Source: an uncultured Dorea sp.
GTDB lineage: Bacteria; Bacillota; Clostridia; Lachnospirales; Lachnospiraceae
Assembly (NCBI RefSeq): GCF_934294775.1
Contig: NZ_CAKRAH010000058.1
Span: forward strand, 1 to 16,275
Length of the DNA: 16,275 bases
Direction of reading: 5' to 3'
Under the pieces are notes generated by a model, which searched no databases, had not been told where the DNA came from, and saw nothing but the letters and a program-made list of their open reading frames with translations. The translations under genes and the position numbers were made by a program. This document shows positions 6,843 through 11,948 of this stretch, one piece after another (the first letter of the stretch is position 1; each line of letters starts with the position of its first letter).

Positions 6843-6874
6843 AAAACCTCGAAAACAAACGTTTCCGAGGTTTT
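6843..6874 (-). terminator. Intrinsic terminator of tRNA-Glu/tRNA-Cys transcript
   Basis: Arms AAAACCTCG (6874-6866 in the minus sense) and CGAGGTTTT (6851-6843), with inner GAAAC/GTTT pairing, run into a T-run (RC of 6846-6841). It lies 6 nt beyond tRNA-Cys and resembles the terminator after the second tRNA-Cys copy. Confidence 0.88.
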
Positions 6875-6880
6875 AATAAG

Positions 6881-6951
6881 AGGCGCCAACCAGATTTGAA
6901 CTGGTGATAGAGGTGTTGCAGACCTTTGCCTTACCACTTGGCTATGGCGCC
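6881..6951 (-). tRNA. trnC: tRNA-Cys (GCA), copy 1
   Basis: 71-nt cloverleaf. Acceptor arms GGCGCCA/TGGCGCC, D arm GCC...GGC, anticodon loop CTGCAAC giving anticodon GCA, T arm CCAG-TTCAAAT-CTGG, discriminator U as expected for Cys. No CCA is encoded. It lies 3 nt after tRNA-Glu. The sequence is identical over all 71 nt to the copy at 11816-11886 on the other strand. Confidence 0.97.
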
Positions 6952-6954
6952 AGA

Positions 6955-7026
6955 TGACTCCAACGGGAATCGAACCCGTGTTACCGCCGTGAAAGGGCGA
7001 TGTCTTAACCGCTTGACCATGGAGCC
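6955..7026 (-). tRNA. trnE: tRNA-Glu (TTC)
   Basis: 72-nt cloverleaf. Acceptor arms GGCTCCA/TGGAGTC with one G-U pair, anticodon stem TCGCC/GGCGG, loop CTTTCAC with anticodon TTC, T arm ACGGG-TTCGATT-CCCGT, discriminator A. No CCA encoded. First tRNA of a two-tRNA transcript with tRNA-Cys. Confidence 0.97.
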
Positions 7027-7072
7027 ATATATTTTGTTTTTGTGGTTTGTGTTTGTCACACGACCGAGATTT

Positions 7073-7101
7073 AATATACCATAGTCTTGATCGTTTGGCA
7101 A
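7073..7101 (-). promoter_or_regulatory. Promoter of tRNA-Glu/tRNA-Cys
   Basis: Minus strand: TTGCCA (7101-7096), exactly 17 nt, TATATT (7078-7073) preceded by TGG (extended -10). The start site would be about 40 nt before tRNA-Glu. Confidence 0.85.
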
Positions 7102-7157
7102 GTGTTTTTTTGAAATTTTTAAATATTTTTTATTTTTCGAAATTTTCCTTATTTTCT

Positions 7158-7197
7158 GCGGACAGAAAAAACATGTATGTTCTATTTCTGCCCGCAT
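7158..7197 (-). other. Long hairpin downstream of gap
   Basis: Arms TGCGGACAGAAA (7158-7169) and TTTCTGCCCGCA (7186-7197) pair over 12 positions with one mismatch; the loop contains AACAT/ATGTT, which can extend it. It lies in the 215 nt between the gap stop and the tRNA promoter, beside very AT-rich sequence. No T-run follows in the usual place, so it may be an atypical terminator or an mRNA-stabilising 3' structure. I see no gene in 7102-7316. Confidence 0.5.
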
Positions 7198-7316
7198 GTT
7201 GTTCGGTTCATAATCGTAATAACGAATCCATATGTCCCTTACAGAAGTATATGATATAAAATCAAATGTGTTACATCAGAATCAGATCTTACATGCCCCT
7301 GTCGTCATCCTAATTA

Positions 7317-8339
7317 CTAGCGATTGTGATCTACCTTGTCCATATGCTCAATAAGCCGGAATATCTGACTTGTATATCCCCACTCATTATCATAGAAACA
7401 GATGACCTTGAAAAAATGAGAATTCACCTGAATTCCCTGCCTTGCATCAAAGATCGATGCATGTGAATCTCCGATAAAATCCGAAGATACAACTTCATCA
7501 TCTACATAATCCAGAATACCAGACAAATATGTCATAGATGCCTCCTGAACTTTTTTGCAGATCTCATCATATGATGCCGGCTGTTTTAACGCTACATTCA
7601 GATCAACAATTGATACATCTGAAGTTGGAACACGGTAAGAAATACCACTCATCTTATCCTTTAAAGACGGAATGACAAGCGAGATTGCTTTTGCGGCTCC
7701 CGTTGTAGACGGAATCAGGTTACCAAATGCCGAACGTCCGGTTCTCCAGTCTTTCTGGGAACGGCTGTCCACAACCTTTTGTTTTGCAGTTGCGGCATGA
7801 ATCGTTGACATCAGCCCATATTCGATTCCATAATTATCTTCCAGAACTTTACAGATTGGTGCAAGACAATTCGTAGTACATGATGCATTCGATACAACCG
7901 GCATATCCGATGTATATTTGTCATGGTTAATTCCCATGATAAATGTCGGTGTATCCCCATCTTTTGCCGGTGCTGAGATAATAACTTTCTTCGCACCGCC
8001 TTCTAAATGGGCTTTTGCCTTTTCTGTTGTACAGTATGCACCTGTTGCATCAATAATATACTCTGCACCACATGCTCCCCATGGAATCAATGCCGCATCT
8101 GATTCTGAAAATACAGGAATCTTCTGTCCTTCAATGATCAGTCCATTCTCATATGTATCCAGTTCTCCCTGAAAACGTCCAAATGTAGAATCATACCGGA
8201 TCATATACTTCATATAACCCAGGTCTGCATTCCGTACATTGATTCCGCATACTTTAAAAGTGTCTGGTTGATTAATGGCGATACGGAGTGCTACGCGTCC
8301 AATGCGTCCAAATCCGTTAATGCCGATTGAAATTGCCAT
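7317..8339 (-). CDS. gap: Glyceraldehyde-3-phosphate dehydrogenase, type I, with altered cofactor-site residue
   Basis: Oxidises glyceraldehyde-3-phosphate to 1,3-bisphosphoglycerate with NAD(P) in the cytosol. The 340 residues show the Rossmann motif INGFGRIGR (7-15), catalytic Cys154 in SNASCTTNCLAP, His181 in STIHAATAKQK (E. coli GapA-like pattern), TGAAKAI and RVPTSDVS, and the C-terminal FYDNEWGY. At the end of strand 2, where NAD-specific enzymes have IND, this protein has INVRNAD (N34-V35-R36): the Asp that binds the adenine-ribose hydroxyls is absent and Arg follows, so NADP or dual use is possible (inference). AGGAGG lies 11 nt upstream of the ATG. It has its own promoter and a 5' leader with two small hairpins. 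Neighbouring ldh-like gene lies in the same orientation. It may be a second GAPDH paralogue. Confidence 0.95.
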   Translation of the reverse strand: MAISIGINGFGRIGRVALRIAINQPDTFKVCGINVRNADLGYMKYMIRYDSTFGRFQGELDTYENGLIIEGQKIPVFSESDAALIPWGACGAEYIIDATGAYCTTEKAKAHLEGGAKKVIISAPAKDGDTPTFIMGINHDKYTSDMPVVSNASCTTNCLAPICKVLEDNYGIEYGLMSTIHAATAKQKVVDSRSQKDWRTGRSAFGNLIPSTTGAAKAISLVIPSLKDKMSGISYRVPTSDVSIVDLNVALKQPASYDEICKKVQEASMTYLSGILDYVDDEVVSSDFIGDSHASIFDARQGIQVNSHFFKVICFYDNEWGYTSQIFRLIEHMDKVDHNR

Positions 8340-8358
8340 GTTACAATTACCTCCTATA

Positions 8359-8391
8359 AGACATACTTGTCTGCCGGTTATCCTGTACCGG
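8359..8391 (-). promoter_or_regulatory. Two small hairpins in the gap leader
   Basis: In the ~107-nt leader of gap, CCGGT/ACCGG (8391-8387 with 8378-8374, loop 8 nt) is followed by AGACA/TGTCT (8372-8368 with 8363-8359, loop 4 nt), ending just before AGGAGG. They could influence mRNA stability or ribosome access; no known riboswitch class recognised. Confidence 0.4.
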
Positions 8392-8453
8392 TTTTGTTGT
8401 TAGAGGGGCACTGTTTTTTTGGCTCTTTCTGATTCTTTTTGTACTCTGTTGTC

Positions 8454-8482
8454 AATGTAACATAGGACGATGTAAAATGCAA
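8454..8482 (-). promoter_or_regulatory. Promoter of gap
   Basis: Minus strand: TTGCAT (8482-8477), 17 nt, TACATT (8459-8454). It lies between the ldh stop and gap, so gap has its own promoter even though ldh is upstream in the same orientation. A loose dyad TGTT...AACA overlaps the -10 region. Confidence 0.8.
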
Positions 8483-8516
8483 CACATCCAAAAGTAATTA
8501 AAATATTAACGATTTT

Positions 8517-9473
8517 CTACATCTGATCGGCTTTCTCGACGAATCCCCGGATGACATTACATGAATTATGAAGCTGCTCTTTTTCTTTCTCTGTCAGGGA
8601 GATTTCCAGAATCTCTTCCACACCGTTTTTGCCGATCACACATGGCACTCCCGCCGGAACTCCCTGTTCTCCATATTCTCCTTCAAGAAGAACGGATACT
8701 GGAAGGATTCTCTTTTCATCATGCAGGACTGCTCTTGCAATATTGCTGAGTACGGCACCGATTCCAAATTCTGTACAGCCTTTTCCTTCTACGATGTGGA
8801 ATCCACAGACCTTATCCTCCGCACTGATCTTATCAAAATCCATTTTATCCCGGAATTCCGGATGAATGCTCAGGTATTCTTTTACCGGTATTCCGCCAAT
8901 CTGTATATGTGATACCGGAATAAACTGTGAATCCCCATGCTCACCCATACAATAAGCCTGGATGGAATGACGGCTTACGCCGGTGATCTCAGATAACATT
9001 CTGCGAAGTCTTGCTGAATCCAGGGATGTTCCGGTGCTGAACACCTGATTTCTTGGAAGTCCCAGTCTTTTTCTTAAGAAATCAGCAATGATATCTGCCG
9101 GGTTGGAAATGCTGATCAGAATCCCATGAAATCCTGACTCTTTTAACGGTCCTACGATCGTATTCATCATCTTGATCGAATCATCGAACATATCCAGCCT
9201 TGTCTGTCCCGGAAGACGGCTTTTTCCGGCCGCCATCACAACGATATACGCATCCGCACAGTCGGAATAATCTCCGGCTCTCACTGTAAAATCCCTGTCC
9301 AGATTAGAGGCCATATCGTCAAGATCCAGTGCCTGCATTGCCGCTTTATTCTTATCTATATCAATATATACGATCTCATCTGCCAGCCCCTGCATCATAA
9401 GGCTCAGTCCGCAATGAGATCCTACATGTCCTGCTCCGATAATTACAATTTTCCCATTTTTTATTGCTTTCAT
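8517..9473 (-). CDS. ldh: L-lactate/malate-type dehydrogenase
   Basis: NAD-dependent 2-hydroxyacid dehydrogenase of the LDH/MDH superfamily, 318 residues. Visible: GAGHVGS (13-19), acidic IDID (37-40) for NAD, RLD with R92 (LDH Arg109), LDSARLR with D152/R155 (Asp168/Arg171), catalytic His179 in GEHGDS (His195). Overall it looks like L-LDH, and Thr234 matches LDH Thr246. But the specificity-loop residue equivalent to LDH Gln102 is Arg86 (AAGKSRLPGQTR), the residue found in malate dehydrogenases, so the preferred substrate could be oxaloacetate/malate or another 2-oxoacid rather than pyruvate/lactate (inference). GGAGG precedes the ATG by 9 nt. It has its own near-consensus promoter and is divergent from the PucR gene. 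Confidence 0.92.
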   Translation of the reverse strand: MKAIKNGKIVIIGAGHVGSHCGLSLMMQGLADEIVYIDIDKNKAAMQALDLDDMASNLDRDFTVRAGDYSDCADAYIVVMAAGKSRLPGQTRLDMFDDSIKMMNTIVGPLKESGFHGILISISNPADIIADFLRKRLGLPRNQVFSTGTSLDSARLRRMLSEITGVSRHSIQAYCMGEHGDSQFIPVSHIQIGGIPVKEYLSIHPEFRDKMDFDKISAEDKVCGFHIVEGKGCTEFGIGAVLSNIARAVLHDEKRILPVSVLLEGEYGEQGVPAGVPCVIGKNGVEEILEISLTEKEKEQLHNSCNVIRGFVEKADQM

Positions 9474-9557
9474 TTTTTCATTCCTCCGTCTTTTCCTGGT
9501 ATACTGTCTCGGCTGGACATCTTTCCCGGTCAGGACAGTTGTATGAATATGTTATTT

Positions 9558-9586
9558 ATTCTAGCACTATTGGTACTACCTGTAAA
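9558..9586 (-). promoter_or_regulatory. Promoter of ldh
   Basis: Minus strand: TTTACA (9586-9581), 17 nt, TAGAAT (9563-9558) with TGC in front (extended -10). The ~75-nt leader contains ACTGTC/GACAGT arms (9539-9534 and 9508-9503) that may form a large-loop hairpin before the ribosome binding site. Confidence 0.85.
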
Positions 9587-9619
9587 TAGAGCGCACTCTG
9601 TTTTTTTCTTTTTGGAACT

Positions 9620-9797
9620 ACAAAAAGCTCCTCAACTTTCGTTGAAGAGCTTTCCGTCTTTTAAAAATCTAGAGAATGGATTTTTTTAGAAGCACATTTT
9701 TCGGGGTTGAATATTCATTCTTTTGTACTTCTCACACAATATATCATATGAAATTCACTATGAATATAGTTTTAATCGACAGATTTTATTCTGTAAA
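9620..9797 (-). ncRNA. Candidate small RNA in the ldh-pucR divergent region
   Basis: A terminator-like hairpin sits where no protein gene ends. Arms of 13 nt with one mismatch (AAAGCTCCTCAAC 9624-9636; GTTGAAGAGCTTT 9641-9653) and a 4-nt loop run into TTTTT on the minus strand. Upstream on that strand TTTACA (9797-9792), 17 nt, TAAAAC (9774-9769) could be a promoter, giving a transcript of about 140 nt (around 9762 to 9622). No coding capacity is evident. The terminator shape is seen; the promoter and the RNA are inference. It could instead merely insulate ldh from antisense transcription. Confidence 0.35.
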
Positions 9798-9826
9798 TTG
9801 TGCGCCGCACACAATTATGATAAAAT
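9796..9826 (+). promoter_or_regulatory. Operator-like palindrome at the pucR promoter
   Basis: ATTGTGCGCCGCACACAAT (9797-9815) is a near-perfect 19-bp palindrome, one mismatched pair, extendable by A9796/T9816. TAAAAT (9821-9826) follows as a likely -10, and the -35 position falls in the palindrome. A regulator bound here would block pucR; autoregulation by the PucR protein is the simplest idea. It also overlaps the putative divergent minus-strand -35. Confidence 0.6.
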
Positions 9827-9868
9827 ATATCTATACTCTGATCAATATATGTCAGGAGGACCACACTT

Positions 9869-11008
9869 ATGGCAATTAAATTACAGTCCCTGTATGAAGC
9901 AATTAACAACCAATTTGATGTCATCCTTCATACCAATAGTTTTTTTGATAAAGAAGTAACCTGGATCCATACCGTAGAACAGGGGGAATTCTCCCATCTG
10001 CTCCACGGTGATGAGCTGATCTTTAACTCCGGCCTGAATTTTACCTCTCAGGACTGGCTGAAAGAGTTTTTAAAATCATTGAAAGATGCACACGCCAGCG
10101 GACTGATCATCTCTGTAAAATCGCGTCCTGCATTTTCTCAGAAGATTATCGACTATTGCAACGAGATACAACTTCCGCTGTTCTCCACTTCCTGGGACAC
10201 TCCGTTCATCGATATCATGCGGATCTTTTCTGAGATTCTGTTAAAAAACGAACACCGCGAGACCAGTCTTGCCGCCGCTTTGAAAAATGCGATCTATTAC
10301 CCTGAGAATGAAGACTCCTATCTGAATCCTCTGGAGAGCAATGGCTTCTTCCGCGATATGAACTATACCGTCCTCATGCTCAGCTGCCACACTTATGACA
10401 GTGATTCCGGTAATTCTTACCTGGAACAGCTGGAAAAGAAGATCCGTTATTTCATGTCTAAAGGGATCGTATATGAAGAAGGGAACCATCTGATCGTATT
10501 GTTTGCCGGTGAATCTGTAAATGATATATCTCAGAAGCTCCACGATGTCTGTCAGAATAACTCCGATGTCTATGCCGGGATCGGAACTACGGTCTCGCAA
10601 CTCACAGACATCCACCGCTCTTACGAGACTGCATTTACCGCCTATCAGCTTACCAAAACCGCTCTTCCTAAGAACTTCCTTGAGTACGATAAGCTTGGTG
10701 TATACAAACTTCTGGCCGATATCCGCAATCAATCTTTGACAGCAGATTTTCTGAACTCCACACTTGGCCCGCTTCTGGACTATGACGCTGTGCATCATAC
10801 CGATTATCTGCATATCCTGGAAGTCTACTTTGATCATAACTGTAGCATCATCCATACCGCAGATGCACTTTATTGCCATAAGAATACGCTGTCGTACAAA
10901 CTGAATAAGATAAAAGAACTTTTGGATTATGATATCCTGACCAATGAGAACCGGACAAACATCATGCTCTCTTTTTATATTTTAAGACTGGAAAAGCGCA
11001 GTATATAA
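9869..11008 (+). CDS. PucR family transcriptional regulator
   Basis: 379 residues in the three-part PucR/CdaR layout. Residues about 5-125 form the PucR N-terminal domain (SLYEAINNQFDVIL through PLFSTSWDTPFIDIM); about 165-285 a degenerate GGDEF-like middle domain (YTVLMLSCHTYD; VYAGIGTTVSQLTDIHRSY); about 314-375 the C-terminal helix-turn-helix of the PucR type (VYFDHNCSIIHTADALYCH then KNTLSYKLNKIKELL). Such proteins are usually ligand-responsive regulators of purine, sugar-acid or amino-acid catabolism. AGGAGG lies 9 nt before the ATG. It is divergent from ldh and followed 108 nt later by a LUD-domain gene, so either is a likely target. The ligand cannot be read from sequence. Confidence 0.92.
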   Translation: MAIKLQSLYEAINNQFDVILHTNSFFDKEVTWIHTVEQGEFSHLLHGDELIFNSGLNFTSQDWLKEFLKSLKDAHASGLIISVKSRPAFSQKIIDYCNEIQLPLFSTSWDTPFIDIMRIFSEILLKNEHRETSLAAALKNAIYYPENEDSYLNPLESNGFFRDMNYTVLMLSCHTYDSDSGNSYLEQLEKKIRYFMSKGIVYEEGNHLIVLFAGESVNDISQKLHDVCQNNSDVYAGIGTTVSQLTDIHRSYETAFTAYQLTKTALPKNFLEYDKLGVYKLLADIRNQSLTADFLNSTLGPLLDYDAVHHTDYLHILEVYFDHNCSIIHTADALYCHKNTLSYKLNKIKELLDYDILTNENRTNIMLSFYILRLEKRSI

Positions 11009-11050
11009 ATGTTCATTTTCTCATCTTCTGCGTGATTTCAAAGACCGCAG

Positions 11051-11077
11051 ACCTGAATCTGTGTTATAATTTCAGGT
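11051..11077 (+). promoter_or_regulatory. -10 element inside an inverted repeat, upstream of LUD gene
   Basis: ACCTGAA (11051-11057) and TTCAGGT (11071-11077) form a perfect 7-bp inverted repeat that encloses a consensus TATAAT (11065-11070). No good -35 hexamer is present, so the promoter may need an activator. A second dyad, TCTGCG/CGCAGA (11026-11031 and 11046-11051), covers the -35 position. Confidence 0.6.
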
Positions 11078-11116
11078 AGAAATATCTAAACAATATAAAC
11101 GTGGGAGGGATTCATT

Positions 11117-11755
11117 ATGGATCAGAATCGAATCAAACGAAACCAGATGTTAGGCGCAAAGATTGTAAAAGAACTTACAGCCCGCAACATGGAAGCTTAT
11201 TATACAGACTCCAAAGAAGAGGCTCTGAAGAAAGCATTGGAATTAATCCCGGAAGGAAGCAGCATCTCCTGGGGCGGTTCCATGTCTGTTAATGAAATCG
11301 GCTTAAAAGAAGCTGTCTGTCAGGGAAATTATCAGGTATACAACCGCGATACTGCACCGACACCGGAAGATAAGCGCAAGATCGAGCTTGCGGCATATGA
11401 CTGTGACTACTTCCTGACCAGTGCAAATGCGATCACGGAAGATGGGATTATGATCAATATCGACGGACATTCCAACCGTGTATCCTCTATCGCTGCCGGA
11501 CCACGGAATGTGTTGATGATCATCGGAATGAATAAAGTTACACGCGATGTAGATTCTGCCATGTCCCGTGCAAGAAATGAAGCCGCTCCAATCAACGCAC
11601 AGCGTTTCAACCTGAGCACCCCTTGCTGCAAAACAGGTGCCTGTTTCGACTGCAAAACACCGGATACGATCTGCTGTCAGATCCTGATCACCAGATATTC
11701 CAAGACACCGCAGCGCATCAAAGTCATTCTGGTAAATGAAGATCTTGGATTTTAA
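11117..11755 (+). CDS. LUD-domain (LutC/YkgG-like) protein
   Basis: 212-residue stand-alone LUD-domain protein (formerly DUF162), the fold shared by LutB/LutC of the lactate-utilisation complex. Features: NQMLGAKIVKELTARNMEAY, the EGSSISWGGSMSVNEIGL segment (about 46-63), SANAITEDGIMINIDGHSNR (about 102-121), and AAGPRNVLMIIGMNKV (about 126-141). It ends in a Cys cluster (C170, C171, C176, C179, C186, C187; TPCCKTGACFDC) that could bind metal or an Fe-S cluster. LutA and LutB are not in this window, so it is not a complete lut operon. GGGAGG precedes the ATG. Its proximity to a PucR regulator and a lactate/malate dehydrogenase suggests a role in 2-hydroxyacid or redox metabolism; direct evidence is lacking. 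Confidence 0.88.
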   Translation: MDQNRIKRNQMLGAKIVKELTARNMEAYYTDSKEEALKKALELIPEGSSISWGGSMSVNEIGLKEAVCQGNYQVYNRDTAPTPEDKRKIELAAYDCDYFLTSANAITEDGIMINIDGHSNRVSSIAAGPRNVLMIIGMNKVTRDVDSAMSRARNEAAPINAQRFNLSTPCCKTGACFDCKTPDTICCQILITRYSKTPQRIKVILVNEDLGF

Positions 11756-11768
11756 CATACAGATTTTC

Positions 11769-11797
11769 TTGACTTCATCTTACGTATTTGTTATACT
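11769..11797 (+). promoter_or_regulatory. Promoter of tRNA-Cys copy 2
   Basis: TTGACT (11769-11774), 17 nt, TATACT (11792-11797), a near-consensus sigma-A promoter whose -35 begins 13 nt after the LUD gene stop. It is the nearest recognisable promoter upstream of topB as well. Confidence 0.88.
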
Positions 11798-11811
11798 TAA
11801 CAGTACGTAAG
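11779..11811. repeat. Extended inverted repeat over tRNA-Cys promoter
   Basis: Outer arms CTTACGTA (11779-11786) and TACGTAAG (11804-11811) match perfectly, and inner arms TGTTA/TAACA surround the -10 element. The whole 33-bp dyad spans the spacer, the -10 and the start region, like an operator. The first tRNA-Cys promoter has no such element. Confidence 0.65.
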
Positions 11812-11815
11812 GCAT

Positions 11816-11886
11816 GGCGCCATAGCCAAGTGGTAAGGCAAAGGTCTGCAACACCTCTATCACCAGTTCAAATCTGGTTGGCGCCT
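11816..11886 (+). tRNA. trnC: tRNA-Cys (GCA), copy 2
   Basis: 71-nt cloverleaf with anticodon GCA, acceptor GGCGCCA/TGGCGCC, discriminator U and no encoded CCA. It is identical to the copy at 6881-6951 on the minus strand; similarity continues into the following CTCTTAT and terminator but stops exactly at the 5' end. Confidence 0.97.
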
Positions 11887-11893
11887 CTTATAT

Positions 11894-11925
11894 AACCTCG
11901 GAAACATCATGTTTTCGGGGTTTTT
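11894..11925 (+). terminator. Intrinsic terminator between tRNA-Cys and topB
   Basis: AACCTCGGAAACA pairs with TGTTTTCGGGGTT (with G-U pairs and a small loop) and runs into TTTTT (11921-11925). It is homologous in sequence to the terminator of the other tRNA-Cys copy. topB starts only 24 nt later. Confidence 0.85.
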
Positions 11926-11948
11926 CTATATCTGAAAGGAGTATATAT

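Noticed and set aside
8450..8465. Possible Rex-type site (TTGT...AACA) at the gap promoter
   Set aside because: Half-sites do not match the TTGTTAA-N4-TTAACAA pattern; the inner bases are not symmetrical.
10241..10879. Long minus-strand open frame opposite pucR
   Set aside because: It is antisense to a well-supported PucR gene, has no family features and no good ribosome binding site.
11789..11804. TTGTTATACTTAACA as a Rex box
   Set aside because: The spacing is about two bases too short for a Rex site; kept only as part of the larger dyad.
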